DNA from: Paenibacillus taichungensis
Lineage (GTDB): Bacteria > Bacillota > Bacilli > Paenibacillales > Paenibacillaceae
Direction: 5' to 3'
NCBI RefSeq assembly: GCF_013359905.1
Contig: NZ_JABMCC010000111.1
Span: forward strand, 248,001 to 312,000
DNA length: 64,000 nucleotides
Made by a program: the position numbers and the translations under genes. Each line of letters opens with the position of its first letter. Position 1 is the first letter of the stretch. The notes below the pieces were generated by a model, which ran no database searches, was not told the DNA's origin, and saw nothing but the letters and a program-made list of their open reading frames with translations. Of this stretch, positions 42,003 through 51,635 are shown one piece after another.

Positions 42003-43358
42003 TTATTCAAGCGTTAAACTGTTTATCCGTTCAGAGATGGATCTTTTTTTATAGTACATGCCGATAGTCACCAGAACCACCATCTCGGATAGCGGAACGG
42101 CAAGCCATACGCCGGTGACACCGAAGAATGAAGGGAGGATCGCAATCAGAGCAACCATAATAATCATCTCGCGTGCAGCTGTAATCCAGATGGCCATTTT
42201 GGCATTTCCGACAGATTGGAAGTACGTACTCATGACAAAGTTAATACCCATGAATAAGTATGCAAAAGTAAATATTCGCAGACCGTACACGGCGTTATCC
42301 GTCACGCTGGCACTGAAGTTCCCGAAGATTTGCACAAAATAAGGTGCCCCTAGTTGTACAACGAGTAACAGCAGGACCCCACATGCCAGAGCCGTTCTGG
42401 AGGCTAAACGAATGGTTTGTTTTTCCCGATCCATCTGTTTGGCTCCGTGATAATAACTGACCAAAGGTTGGGCAGCGGAGGCCAGACCGAGGAATGCCAG
42501 GAGAACAACACCATGAATATAGTTCAAGACTGTAAAGGATGCTACGCCATCCGTGCCCGCAATCCGATCCAGTGAAATGTTGTGAGAGATGGAGAAGACG
42601 GACATGCCCAGTTCAGCCAGGAAGCTGGGAAAACCAATGAGTACAATGGAAGCCAATAGTTTGGTATTCCATTTGAAGCGGGTGAATTTGAGATTATTAT
42701 CTTTCCTGAAAAAGTGAGTTAGCAACACAAGAAGTGCCAGAGATGCCGATACAATTGTACCCATCGCGACGCCACGAACGCCCCATTCCAGCACGTATAA
42801 CGTTATATAGTTGAGCACAATATTGGCTACCGCAAACGTAATCTGAGCATACATGGAAGTATTGGGATTTCCGTCGTTACGAACAAAAATCGTGAGTGCA
42901 TTCTCAATGGTGAAGACAAAACCGAACAACAGCATAATGTTCATATAGTCCGCAGCAAACGGGAATGTTTCAGGATTGGCACCAAGGGCAAAGACAAGCT
43001 TATCTTTGAAAGTATATGCGGTATATCCAATAACCATCGTAATCAGCAAAATAATCGTAATGGATTTGGTGAAGAGTTGTCTCGCTGTCGTGAGATCCTT
43101 CTTACCCATATAAGTGGAATACAAGGTTGCCCCGCCCATTCCAATCCATAGCGACATAGCTACAAAAAGTGTATAGACAGGAGAAGCAATCCCGATTCCG
43201 GCTAGCGCTGTAGAACCTAGTTTGTGTCCAACCATAATGCCATCGATAATAAAGTTGAAAGCGATAACGAGCATCCCTAATATGGAAGGCACGAGGTAGC
43301 TTACAAATGCCTTACCTACAGATTGCCTTTCTAATGGATGCGTCCAATTTGTGTTCAT
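42003..43358 (-). CDS. MATE-family efflux transporter
   Basis: A 451-residue membrane protein with 12 predicted helices arranged in two homologous halves, typical of sodium- or proton-driven multidrug MATE pumps (IDGIMVGHKLGSTALAGIGIASP, split here, and YHGAKQMDREKQTIRLAS in the second half). CGGAGG precedes the ATG. The promoter region carries two operator-like repeats (43374 and 43402); the regulator is not in this window. Confidence 0.9.
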   Translation of the reverse strand: MNTNWTHPLERQSVGKAFVSYLVPSILGMLVIAFNFIIDGIMVGHKLGSTALAGIGIASPVYTLFVAMSLWIGMGGATLYSTYMGKKDLTTARQLFTKSITIILLITMVIGYTAYTFKDKLVFALGANPETFPFAADYMNIMLLFGFVFTIENALTIFVRNDGNPNTSMYAQITFAVANIVLNYITLYVLEWGVRGVAMGTIVSASLALLVLLTHFFRKDNNLKFTRFKWNTKLLASIVLIGFPSFLAELGMSVFSISHNISLDRIAGTDGVASFTVLNYIHGVVLLAFLGLASAAQPLVSYYHGAKQMDREKQTIRLASRTALACGVLLLLVVQLGAPYFVQIFGNFSASVTDNAVYGLRIFTFAYLFMGINFVMSTYFQSVGNAKMAIWITAAREMIIMVALIAILPSFFGVTGVWLAVPLSEMVVLVTIGMYYKKRSISERINSLTLE

Positions 43359-43373
43359 GATGACCTCCGTTAG

Positions 43374-43424
43374 TATACTGAATGTTCGTTCTATATGTTA
43401 TTATACTGAACGTTCGTTCTGTAT
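43374..43424. repeat. Two direct repeats with inner palindrome in the MATE promoter region
   Basis: TATACTGAATGTTCGTTCTA (from 43374) and TATACTGAACGTTCGTTCTG (from 43402), 28 bases apart. GAACGTTC in the second is palindromic. Leftwards, the elements read AGAACGAACGTTCAGTATA, a shape typical of TetR/AcrR-family operators. Confidence 0.72.
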
Positions 43425-43524
43425 AATAACATGCCGAGAATTTGGTTGGCAACTTTTCCAAAAGATGACCGTTTATATGGTAGAGTTAATAGAGCATCTT
43501 TTATGTTACGGGAGGAATCTCTTT

Positions 43525-44259
43525 ATGAAGCAAAACAAATACGATGAAGCCGAGTTTTTCGGCAATTACAGTCAGATGGCCCGATCAACCCAAGGGCTGG
43601 AGGCTGCTGGCGAGTGGCATGAACTGCAAACGATGCTGCCTGAATTAAAGGGTAAGAACGTACTGGATCTGGGGTGCGGCTTTGGTTGGCACTGTCGATA
43701 TGCACGTGAGCAACAGGCGAGTTCTGTGGTTGGCGTGGATTTATCTGAAAATATGTTGCAACGTGCACGCGAGATGACGGATGATCCTCATATCGAGTAC
43801 CAGCGTATGGCGATTGAGGATATTGATTTTGCACCCGGACAATTTGATGTGGTGATCAGCTCACTGGCTTTGCACTATATCGAGCGTCTTGATCAGGTAT
43901 ACGCCAAAATCAATGCATGTCTCGTACAAGGAGGTACGTTTGTCTTGTCTGCGGAACATCCCATTTTCACGGCACGGGCGGAGCAGGACTGGCATTATGG
44001 ACCTCAGGGTGAAATACTGCATTGGCCTTTGGATCATTATCAAGAGGAAGGGCAGCGGGTAGCGAACTTTCTGAACCAGGACGTGGTGAAATATCATCGG
44101 ACGATGGCGACTCATCTGAATGAATTGATTCAAGCTGGGTTTGTCGTTCAACAGGTAGCCGAGTCCAAACCATCCCCTGAGATGATGGAGCAGGTTCCAG
44201 GTATGCGAGACGAGAATCGTCGACCGATGTTTCTGATGATTGCCGCGGTTAAAGCTTGA
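43525..44259 (+). CDS. Class I SAM-dependent methyltransferase
   Basis: A 244-residue methyltransferase. The SAM-binding motif I is VLDLGCGFG (46-54), the acidic ribose contact is GVDLSENML, and motif IV is FDVVISSLALHYIE. The fold matches the UbiE/Methyltransf_11 group. The substrate is not determined. GGGAGG precedes ATG 43525; the frame is open further upstream but reads through the MATE promoter, so that extension is rejected. The gene is divergent from the MATE gene. Confidence 0.88.
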   Translation: MKQNKYDEAEFFGNYSQMARSTQGLEAAGEWHELQTMLPELKGKNVLDLGCGFGWHCRYAREQQASSVVGVDLSENMLQRAREMTDDPHIEYQRMAIEDIDFAPGQFDVVISSLALHYIERLDQVYAKINACLVQGGTFVLSAEHPIFTARAEQDWHYGPQGEILHWPLDHYQEEGQRVANFLNQDVVKYHRTMATHLNELIQAGFVVQQVAESKPSPEMMEQVPGMRDENRRPMFLMIAAVKA

Positions 44260-44383
44260 GCAGCAGCTTCGGCATCAAAATGAAGTTTATAGGTTTTATA
44301 CTCGATAGACCAGCGCGTTCAGTACATCTGGACCTTGCTGGTTTAATTTATTTTGCAGGATAGGGAGAAGAAATAAACCGTTT

Positions 44384-44410
44384 GGGAACTAAACCCGATT
44401 GGATGCAGTC
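44384..44410 (+). promoter_or_regulatory. Possible ECF-type autoregulated promoter
   Basis: GGGAAC (44384-44389) with GTC (44408-44410) 18 bases later resembles an ECF -35/-10 pair just before the sigma gene. The spacing is a little long. Confidence 0.35.
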
Positions 44411-44433
44411 TTATTAAGTGAGGTGAACATCAG

Positions 44434-45012
44434 TTGGACTATCAATATCTGGCACACGCTCAGACGATCGACAATTACACACTTAGCAGCATGATGGATG
44501 AGTACGGGAACGACGTATGGAACTACGCGTACTTTCTGACCAAAAGTACCGAGCAGGCGGATGAATTATCACAAGAGGTGTTTATCCGGGCGTATTCCGG
44601 GATCGCCAATTTTCGAGGAGAATGCTCATTGAAGACATGGCTGCTGACCATTACTAGAAACACGACATTTACATACCGGAAGTCCAGATTTTTTCGCAGC
44701 AGCTTATGGGGAGAGACGCATTCATTTGAAACAGAGCAGGTTAATGCGAGACAAGGTGAAATGAAGCCTGAAAAATATGTTCACCCCTCTGCCGAAGCCG
44801 AGGCAATCAGCAGGGAGCACGTTCATGAAATCTGGGACATCATCATGGCTCTGCCGGACAAATTCCGGGAATTGCTTTTGCTGCATCTGAAGTATGAGCT
44901 TACGACGAGTGAAATTGCGGAAATGCTGGGCATCAGCGCGGGAACGGTCAAATCGAGACTGTCCAGGGCGAAGGCCAAAGTACGGAAACAGTGGGAGGAG
45001 CGGAGCGAATGA
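44434..45012 (+). CDS. RNA polymerase sigma factor, ECF type
   Basis: A 192-residue sigma factor with regions 2 (DVWNYAYFLTKSTEQADELSQEVF, TFTYRKSRFF) and 4 (ALPDKFRELLLLHLKYELT, SEIAEMLGISAGTVKSRLSRA), joined by a longer linker than in small ECFs. The start is TTG 44434 with AAGTGAGGTGAAC ahead, since no ATG before region 2 fits. Its stop overlaps the next gene by ATGA, and that gene is a membrane protein, as for sigma/anti-sigma pairs. Confidence 0.9.
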   Translation: MDYQYLAHAQTIDNYTLSSMMDEYGNDVWNYAYFLTKSTEQADELSQEVFIRAYSGIANFRGECSLKTWLLTITRNTTFTYRKSRFFRSSLWGETHSFETEQVNARQGEMKPEKYVHPSAEAEAISREHVHEIWDIIMALPDKFRELLLLHLKYELTTSEIAEMLGISAGTVKSRLSRAKAKVRKQWEERSE

Positions 45013-46265
45013 AACATAAGGATGACGAATGGGAAAAATTAGTCAGACAGGAGCCGTTTGCGGCGTCTCCTTTTACCGAGGAGCATAAGCAGAACGTACT
45101 TCGCCAGGTAGCCTGGCTTAAATCGGGATCTGCACAGGAAATGAGTAATGCTGGGGTTAAATCTGCCGAGCCAAAAAAACTGCCCAATCCACACAGACGT
45201 CGTTTTCGCTCCCGCAGAGCCGTTATGGCGTACACGACGATTGCAGCCGTGGCAGCGGCGGTCATTCTCTGGAACGGACAGATTGTGGAGCCTGTGATTG
45301 AAACAGTGTATCCCACAGCAGCGCTGCAATATACGGATGATGCGGGCATGAGCCTGCTCACAGACAAGATGAAAAAGAATGTAGCTGTCACGATGCGAGA
45401 CTATCTTGGCAAACAATTACGTATAACCAAAGTGCAGGACCTTCCTGTTTCTGGAAGAGTATATGTCGAGGCTGGAAAAGAAGGTGACGAAGAATATGCG
45501 TTGATCTGGCTTGATGCCGCAACAGGCAATCTACGTGAGGTGCAGATGAGACGGGAGATGGCAGCTAGTGAGCTGGAGCATCGTTATTTGCGTCAAGTAC
45601 CGTCACTGCTACAGAATATTGGTGGGGACCCTGCGCTCAAACCAGTATCAGCCAAGCGATATGTGGGAATGAAGCAGGGTGAATTGGAACCGAAATCGTA
45701 TACTACTCTAATGTTAGAGAATGAAAAAAGCTATGGAGAGATTATTTGGTTGCAGGATGAAGCGATCTCTGTTTCCGGTGATCTCGATCTTAAACAAGTT
45801 TCTCAAACTGCTTTGGCGTATGCAGAGGATTCCATTGAGGCGTTTACTGGCAACGCTGATCTTGATTTGATTAGCACACACCGGACAAAAGATGATGAGA
45901 ATGGTAGAGATATCATTACTTTTAGCTTTGAAAATAACTATTATGTTCAGACGAGTGAAGTTACTTTAGGTATTAATTATGCCGTTATAGATGCGAATTC
46001 TTATCAAAAAGACTATACTACCTGGGAAGAAGTGGAGGCTTACCATGAGAAGCTTCTTCAAGTAAAAGAATCGACCCTCAGGGAAAAGTTAGAACCTGTA
46101 ATTAAAAAATTATTCAAAGTTGATCTTCAAATATATAAACTCCATCGAAATACCGAAACCCCGGGAATCGTTACATTTGAACTGGAATCGACAGGGGATG
46201 TTTTTCAAGTTCGATATAATGAGGATGCTCGTATTACGATGATCACAAGGGATGCCAACCTCTAG
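45009..46265 (+). CDS. Probable membrane-bound anti-sigma factor
   Basis: A 418-residue protein: an N-terminal cytoplasmic region (about 1-65), one membrane helix (about 75-93, MAYTTIAAVAAAVILW) and a large outer domain with mixed strands (GRVYVEAGKEGDEEYALIWLD). The N-terminal part resembles no zinc anti-sigma (no HxxxCxxC). Translational coupling with the sigma gene and the topology support an anti-sigma role. The last third of the gene (from about 45,700) is much richer in A+T than the rest. GGAGG precedes ATG 45009. Confidence 0.7.
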   Translation: MKHKDDEWEKLVRQEPFAASPFTEEHKQNVLRQVAWLKSGSAQEMSNAGVKSAEPKKLPNPHRRRFRSRRAVMAYTTIAAVAAAVILWNGQIVEPVIETVYPTAALQYTDDAGMSLLTDKMKKNVAVTMRDYLGKQLRITKVQDLPVSGRVYVEAGKEGDEEYALIWLDAATGNLREVQMRREMAASELEHRYLRQVPSLLQNIGGDPALKPVSAKRYVGMKQGELEPKSYTTLMLENEKSYGEIIWLQDEAISVSGDLDLKQVSQTALAYAEDSIEAFTGNADLDLISTHRTKDDENGRDIITFSFENNYYVQTSEVTLGINYAVIDANSYQKDYTTWEEVEAYHEKLLQVKESTLREKLEPVIKKLFKVDLQIYKLHRNTETPGIVTFELESTGDVFQVRYNEDARITMITRDANL

Positions 46266-46324
46266 ACTTGATTCCATATGGTACAATCAATTTAATAGAT
46301 GATTGGAGCATAAGGAGCATAACG

Positions 46325-46783
46325 ATGAAATATTTGGTGAGTTCATGTCTAGCTGGCGTAGCCTGCCGTTACAACGGAACAGCGAGTCTGGATGCAAAGA
46401 TTCAGGAGCTTGTGGAGCAGGAACAGGCAAAGATGGTCTGCCCGGAGCTGCTTGGAGGATTTTCCACCCCGCGGGAGCCAGCTGAAATTATCGGCGGTAC
46501 GGGCAAGGATGTGCTGTCAGGTACAGCCAAGGTGATTGAGAAGAGTGGCAAGGACGTCACGGATCTGTACATTAAAGGGGCCTATCAGACACTTGAATGG
46601 GCGCAAAAACTGGATGTCACCTGTGTGGTGCTCAAAGAATTCAGTCCTTCCTGCGGTACACAGATGATCTACGATGGCAACTTTGCCAACCACAAAGTCG
46701 TGGGCGAAGGGGTTACTTCTGCTTTGCTGAGGCAAGAGGGATTTACGGTTATCTCGGAAAATGAGTTCATGGAACAGCTCTAA
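46325..46783 (+). CDS. DUF523-family protein
   Basis: A 152-residue cytoplasmic protein. DUF523 features are clear: SSCLAGVACRYNG at the start with two cysteines, VCPELLGGFSTPREPAEI, and LKEFSPSCGT. The conserved cysteines suggest metal or Fe-S binding; the function is unknown. ATG 46325 follows AAGGAGCATAACG. The gene is close behind the anti-sigma gene, but a 60-base gap separates them. Confidence 0.85.
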   Translation: MKYLVSSCLAGVACRYNGTASLDAKIQELVEQEQAKMVCPELLGGFSTPREPAEIIGGTGKDVLSGTAKVIEKSGKDVTDLYIKGAYQTLEWAQKLDVTCVVLKEFSPSCGTQMIYDGNFANHKVVGEGVTSALLRQEGFTVISENEFMEQL

Positions 46784-46822
46784 TTGTTGTAATTATAATT
46801 ATCTCTGACACGAATCACAGGT

Positions 46823-46868
46823 AAGTCGCCTTGGGGAGCAGCAGGTCCATGGCGACTTGTTTTTTGTT
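46823..46868 (+). terminator. Rho-independent terminator
   Basis: AAGTCGCC (46823-46830) and GGCGACTT (46851-46858), then GTTTTTT. Confidence 0.88.
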
Positions 46869-47046
46869 ACAATGGAGTACCCTTAATCATTGAAAACCTT
46901 GTTAGATAACAATAGTTACTTTTATGAACTAAGAAACATTATTGTGCGTACTTTTATATTTTGATTATAAACTCTAAAATAATACTCAGGTATTCAGGTT
47001 CAGACCATAAATATGAACATAAACAAGAAAAGGATGTGCAGATCAT

Positions 47047-47724
47047 ATGGAATCCTCGGCAAAAGCCATTTCGAAAGAAAACATCTTGAACGCTTACTAT
47101 TTTCGGCATGCAACCAAACAGTTTGATGCTTTACGTATCATTTCGCCAGAAGATTTTGAGTTTATTCTAGAAACGGGACGGTTGTCGCCAAGCTCAATTG
47201 GTTTGGAACCTTGGAAATTTCTGATTGTGCAGAACCCGGACTTGCGCAAGCGTCTGTCCGAAGTTTCTTCCGGGGCTCAGAAACAATTGGCGAAGGCCAG
47301 CCATTTTATTGTTATTCTGGCGCGGTCTGATGCTAGTTATAACTCGGCTTACGCGGAATATATGCTGAAAGAAATCAAGGGCATGCCGGATGACGTATTT
47401 GAGCTGACCCGTGAAGCTTACGGCAAATTTCAAAAGAACCAACGAATGCTTGAGAACCCGCGTACTTTATTTGACTGGGCGTCCAAACAGACCTACATCG
47501 CTCTCGGTAATATGATGACTGCGGCAGCGCTGATTGGTATCGATTCCTGCCCAATCGAAGGGTTTAGATATGAAGACGTACATCGTATTCTGGAAGAGGA
47601 AGGTTTGCTGGAGGATGGACTATGGGATGTTTCCGTCATGGCAGCCTTTGGTTATCGGGCGGAAGATCCTCCACGTGAGAAATCCCGTCAGCCTTTGGAT
47701 AAAATCACGCAGTGGATTGATTAA
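47047..47724 (+). CDS. Nitroreductase-family NAD(P)H-dependent oxidoreductase
   Basis: A 225-residue FMN enzyme of the nitroreductase superfamily: FRHATKQFD at the start (FMN phosphate contact), LSPSSIGLEPWKFL, and the C-terminal GYRAEDPPREKSRQP block. It probably reduces quinones or nitro-compounds. AAAAGGATG precedes the ATG. After the TAA at 47722 the same frame stays open for 17 further codons ending at 47778, noted under findings. The upstream 180 bases are AT-rich and include TAGTT-N9-AACTA (46913-46931), a possible regulator site. Confidence 0.86.
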   Translation: MESSAKAISKENILNAYYFRHATKQFDALRIISPEDFEFILETGRLSPSSIGLEPWKFLIVQNPDLRKRLSEVSSGAQKQLAKASHFIVILARSDASYNSAYAEYMLKEIKGMPDDVFELTREAYGKFQKNQRMLENPRTLFDWASKQTYIALGNMMTAAALIGIDSCPIEGFRYEDVHRILEEEGLLEDGLWDVSVMAAFGYRAEDPPREKSRQPLDKITQWID

Positions 47725-47871
47725 GCTTATCAGTCCATGCTGGAACAAGTAAAAGAAACGGTCAGCACCAAGTTCTAAACGTATACACATGTATTTATTG
47801 GCAGGCCGGTTCCTTCGTCGAATCGGTCTGTTTGGTTTGCAAAATGAAAGAAAGGCGGTATAATCTTACCC

Positions 47872-48183
47872 ATGGAACCTATACTCATATTCAAAGCATT
47901 ATCCAACGAGACACGTCGACAGATTCTGTTGTGGCTCAAAAACCCGGAGCAACACTTTCCACCGCTGGAGTTATCCCAGCATCCGGATGCTGGAAAGAGC
48001 GGCATATGTGTTGGAACGATTCAGGTGAAGGCCGGACTGGCTCAATCCGTCATATCCAGCTATCTGCTGACCATGCTCAAAGCCGGGTTGCTGATCTCCG
48101 AGCGTAGGGGACAGTGGACGTATTATCGCCGCAACGAAGAAACCATTCGTCAATTTGCCGAGTACGTACAGCACGAGCTATAA
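47872..48183 (+). CDS. ArsR-family HTH regulator
   Basis: A 103-residue winged-helix protein: LIFKALSNETRRQILLWL, SVISSYLLTMLKAGLL and GQWTYYRRNEETI are the ArsR core. There is an insert of about 20 residues between helices 2 and 3 (HFPPLELSQHPDAGKSGICVG, shown as two pieces in that order) with one cysteine that could sense thiol stress; no metal-ligand pair is seen. It precedes the LLM enzyme gene and may control it. AAAGGCGG lies before the ATG. Confidence 0.82.
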   Translation: MEPILIFKALSNETRRQILLWLKNPEQHFPPLELSQHPDAGKSGICVGTIQVKAGLAQSVISSYLLTMLKAGLLISERRGQWTYYRRNEETIRQFAEYVQHEL

Positions 48184-48347
48184 GCCGGACGCCGAGACGG
48201 AAGCAAGAATGCAGGTGCAGGCGGGTATTCCGTCCGGATGTAAACGGCTAGAGGAGCAGCTCTGCCACATCATTTTTTTGTGCTTTTACATCTATATATC
48301 TGGATATACAAAAATAAAAATATAATCACAGAGGAGAACTTTCTATT

Positions 48348-49382
48348 ATGTCTACCGAAAACACAGCTTCATCCTATAAAAAACATATTAACGACGTTAA
48401 ATTGTCCATTCTGGATTTGGCTCCTGTCGTTGTGGGTGCCACGCCTGCGGATGCGCTTCGCAACAGTCTGGATCTTGCTCAGCACGCAGAGCGTTGGGGA
48501 TATCACCGTTACTGGGTAGCGGAACACCACAACATGCCAGGCATCGCTTCTTCCGCGACCTCGGTTGTCATTGGTTACCTTGCAGGTGGAACGAAGACCA
48601 TTCGTCTCGGATCAGGCGGAATCATGCTGCCTAACCATGCGCCGCTTGTTATAGCCGAGCAGTTTGGTACACTGGAATCTCTGTATCCAGGCCGTATTGA
48701 CCTTGGGCTGGGCCGTGCACCGGGGAGTGACCGACGTACGTCTCTTGCTTTGCGTAAAGACCTGAACAGTGGTGAAGATTTCCCTGAATTGCTGGCTGAG
48801 CTTAGAGCATTCTTCGATGCTTCTGCTACATCGTACCATGCACCTGTTCGTGCTGTACCGGGTGAAGGATTGAACATCCCGATTTACCTGCTCGGCTCCA
48901 GTGATTTCAGTGCTCGTCTCGCCGGACAGCTGGGATTGCCGTTTGCTTTTGCCAGCCATTTCTCACCGGATTACACCCGGATTGCACTTGAAACGTATCG
49001 GAGCAGCTTCCAGCCATCCGATCACTTGAAAGAGCCCCATGTTATTGTGGGTGTAAATGCTGTCGTGGCGGATACCGACGAAGAAGCAGCATGGCTTGGT
49101 ACAACGATGCAGCAGCAGTTCCTGAACATTATTCGTGGGACAACCGGATTGGTGCAGCCACCAGCGGATATGGAGGGCAAGTGGACAGATCGTGAGAAAG
49201 CGGGTGTAGAGCAGACGCTGAAAGCAGCTGTGAACGGTTCTCCAGAGACTGTGCGTGGTCAACTGGAATCATTTATTGCTCAGACCCAAGCGGATGAACT
49301 GATTATTACGTCGATGATCTATGATCATCAGGCACGCTTACACTCGTATGAGCTGATTGCTCAACTTGCGGGAAAAGCATAA
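48348..49382 (+). CDS. LLM-class flavin-dependent oxidoreductase
   Basis: A 344-residue luciferase-like monooxygenase of the YwcH/YceB-like group. Typical blocks: [52 protein letters not shown] and [13 protein letters not shown]. It uses FMN to oxidise an unknown small molecule. CAGAGGAGAAC precedes the ATG. It follows the ArsR gene by 165 bases, so it probably has its own promoter under ArsR control. Confidence 0.9.
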   Translation: MSTENTASSYKKHINDVKLSILDLAPVVVGATPADALRNSLDLAQHAERWGYHRYWVAEHHNMPGIASSATSVVIGYLAGGTKTIRLGSGGIMLPNHAPLVIAEQFGTLESLYPGRIDLGLGRAPGSDRRTSLALRKDLNSGEDFPELLAELRAFFDASATSYHAPVRAVPGEGLNIPIYLLGSSDFSARLAGQLGLPFAFASHFSPDYTRIALETYRSSFQPSDHLKEPHVIVGVNAVVADTDEEAAWLGTTMQQQFLNIIRGTTGLVQPPADMEGKWTDREKAGVEQTLKAAVNGSPETVRGQLESFIAQTQADELIITSMIYDHQARLHSYELIAQLAGKA

Positions 49383-49443
49383 ATAAAAAAGCAAAAATGC
49401 AGCAGCGGACGTGAACTTAAGGCTCGAATGTTGCTGAGATATT

Positions 49444-49477
49444 AACGGTTTGTCTCTTCGGAGGCGAGCCGTTTTTT
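49444..49477 (+). terminator. Rho-independent terminator
   Basis: AACGGTTTGTCT pairs with AGGCGAGCCGTT (G-U pairs included) and is followed by TTTTT. Confidence 0.8.
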
Positions 49478-49700
49478 GGTAGGGATATTTTTCAAAGGAG
49501 ACGTATGGGGCAGAAGGTTCTTTTTAGGGTAAAATGAACTTACTGGTCTAATTTGAAACGGTTAAACAGCGCCATACGTATAAACTCAGTGTGTTATACA
49601 TAAGTTGGCTTGTACAAGCAACTTTATGCGCAGTCAAAAAACATGCAGGTTTACAGCTTATGCTTTTGATAAAGGATACATAAGAGAGGAAGACACGCCT

Positions 49701-50861
49701 ATGGAGCAACCTGAGCAACCCCGCATTTGGCCGGATCGGTTTAAACGATTTTTTTTGAATAATAAGTTTGTCCTTTTTCTGTTAATTCTGCTGCTGGTAG
49801 GACTGAACGTGATGGTTCTTACCAAAGTATCCTTTGTTTTGCACCCGCTGGCGGTGCTGATCAAGACGATTGTGCTGCCGATTATTCTGTCGGGTATTCT
49901 CTATTACCTGCTGAATCCGATTGTGGATGTTATGGAAAAGTGGAAGATCAAGCGCGGCTGGTCCATTTTGATCTTATATCTCGCTATCGGGGGGATTCTG
50001 ACAGTCGTTGTGCTGGCGGTCATTCCGGTCGTACGTAACCAGATTGTGGGGCTGATTGAAAATTTCCCAACGTACAGTGAGACGGTCAAACAGCAGTTTG
50101 AGCAGCTTACGGGCAGCAAGCTGTTCGGTCAGTTCCAGGAGACAGTGAATCTGAATTCTCAGGACTGGTGGGGTACGATTTCCCAGAAAGCCACTGAAAT
50201 TCTGAACTCGACCTGGAACAAATTGGGCGGATTCCTTGGAGCGTTCACCGAGACGGTGCTGTCCATTGTAACGGTTCCTTTTATTCTGTTCTATCTGTTG
50301 AAAGACGGCAAGAAGCTTCCGTCCAAAATCCTGTCTTTCCTGCCAATCAAGAGCCGTACAGGTGCAATGCATGTGCTGGAAGATATCAATCACCAGATCA
50401 GTTCGTTCATTCGTGGACAGATTATCGTCAGCTTCTGCATCGGCATTCTGCTCTACATCGGTTATATGATTATTGGTCTGGATTATGCGCTGATTCTTGC
50501 GATTATCGCATCTTTCACGAGTGTTGTACCGTACCTGGGACCTGCAATCGCGATCACGCCTGCGTTGATTGTGGCTCTGGTGACTTCCCCGGTGATGCTG
50601 CTGAAGATGGTAGCGGTGTGGACAATCGTGCAATTAATTGAGGGTAAATTCATCTCACCTCAGATTATGGGCAAAACGCTCAAGATTCACCCCATCACGA
50701 TTATCTTTGTCATTCTGACCTCAGGTAATCTGTTCGGTGTAGTGGGCATTCTGTTAGCCGTTCCAGGATACGCGGTGTTGAAAGTGTGTGTGTCGCATAT
50801 CTTCAACTGGTTCAAGGAAAGATCCGGCCTGTATGATCCGAAGAATAACAATCTACTGTAA
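49701..50861 (+). CDS. AI-2E/PerM-family membrane protein
   Basis: A 386-residue protein with about eight membrane helices of the AI-2 exporter superfamily (PerM, YtvI-like). Family blocks: [19 protein letters not shown], the mid-protein [30 protein letters not shown] and [18 protein letters not shown]. Members have been linked to AI-2 export and to sodium/proton exchange, so the substrate is open. ATG 49701 follows GAGAGGA; upstream frame extensions are not used. Confidence 0.88.
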   Translation: MEQPEQPRIWPDRFKRFFLNNKFVLFLLILLLVGLNVMVLTKVSFVLHPLAVLIKTIVLPIILSGILYYLLNPIVDVMEKWKIKRGWSILILYLAIGGILTVVVLAVIPVVRNQIVGLIENFPTYSETVKQQFEQLTGSKLFGQFQETVNLNSQDWWGTISQKATEILNSTWNKLGGFLGAFTETVLSIVTVPFILFYLLKDGKKLPSKILSFLPIKSRTGAMHVLEDINHQISSFIRGQIIVSFCIGILLYIGYMIIGLDYALILAIIASFTSVVPYLGPAIAITPALIVALVTSPVMLLKMVAVWTIVQLIEGKFISPQIMGKTLKIHPITIIFVILTSGNLFGVVGILLAVPGYAVLKVCVSHIFNWFKERSGLYDPKNNNLL

Positions 50862-50929
50862 CTATAGCGGGCATATCCGTTGTTTGATCCCTGATAAACC
50901 TCTTTTCAGGCAAAACGGTGCCCTTATAC

Positions 50930-50978
50930 AACAGAACCCCCGTCCATCGGCTAATAACCGAGAGACGGGGGTTCTGTT
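50930..50978. terminator. Strong hairpin between convergent genes
   Basis: AACAGAACCCCCGTC (50930-50944) and GACGGGGGTTCTGTT (50964-50978) pair perfectly with an inner CGG/CCG. Confidence 0.75.
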
Positions 50979-51000
50979 GTGTGAACAGGCAGGCTAATGC

Positions 51001-51372
51001 CTAGCTATGTTTAATATGCTGGAGCGTCTGCAGGAAGATCTGCTCAATGTGTGCATCATCCAGAGAATAATACACGGTCTTGCCTTCTTTGCGCCGCTTG
51101 ACAATCCGCATGTTGCGGAGTGACCGCAGCTGGTGCGAAATGGCCGACTGTCCCATATCGAGCAGCACTGTCAGATCGTGCACACATAATTCCTTCTGTA
51201 ACAGCGCATCAATAATACGAAGCCGTGTCGGGTCGCTGAAAGCCTTGAACCAATCAGCCATCTCGGAAGAGGTCTCGCGATCCATGAGAGAAGCACGAAT
51301 GGTCTGCACGTCAGCCTCTGTTCCAGAGCAGGCCGCGTCGCATTCGGCTGGAGCTTTAACCGGTTGTTCCAT
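51001..51372 (-). CDS. ArsR/SmtB-family metal-sensing repressor
   Basis: A 123-residue winged-helix metal sensor. The zinc-type alpha-5 site is intact: D106-x-H108-x10-H119-x2-H122, as in SmtB/CzrA. The alpha-3 motif is ELCVHDL, with C63 kept and His in place of the second Cys of CadC (ELCVCD); N-terminal cysteines C11 and C15 remain. This suggests zinc (perhaps also cadmium) response. It is divergent from the P1B-ATPase gene and likely represses it through the site at 51551. AGGTGGTGATAGG precedes the ATG. Confidence 0.9.
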   Translation of the reverse strand: MEQPVKAPAECDAACSGTEADVQTIRASLMDRETSSEMADWFKAFSDPTRLRIIDALLQKELCVHDLTVLLDMGQSAISHQLRSLRNMRIVKRRKEGKTVYYSLDDAHIEQIFLQTLQHIKHS

Positions 51373-51506
51373 TTCCTATCACCACCTATATTAACTCAAC
51401 CTTTGATTTGATCAAATGTTCTTCGTTAAGCCTATTATATCCAAAAAACGTCTAAAGCGAAATGATTACTATTAGCATATTCTGTATGAAAAATCAACCG
51501 GAATTG

Positions 51507-51536
51507 TTGACACTCATGTTTAAGCGTGCATATAAT
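51507..51536 (+). promoter_or_regulatory. Sigma-A promoter of the P1B-ATPase gene
   Basis: TTGACA (51507-51512), 18-bp spacer, TATAAT (51531-51536). Confidence 0.85.
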
Positions 51537-51550
51537 AGGGTTAACAAAAC

Positions 51551-51570
51551 ATATGAATGATTGCTCATAT
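51551..51570. promoter_or_regulatory. ArsR/SmtB-type operator
   Basis: ATATGA-N8-TCATAT, a 20-bp dyad just after the start point of the ATPase promoter, fitting the ArsR/SmtB consensus shape (ATATGAA...TTCATAT). Confidence 0.72.
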
Positions 51571-51635
51571 ATTGATTTAAAATCAAAAAAATTACGGATA
51601 ACTTTGTTTTACGTACTGCAAGGGGGAGAGTTCAC

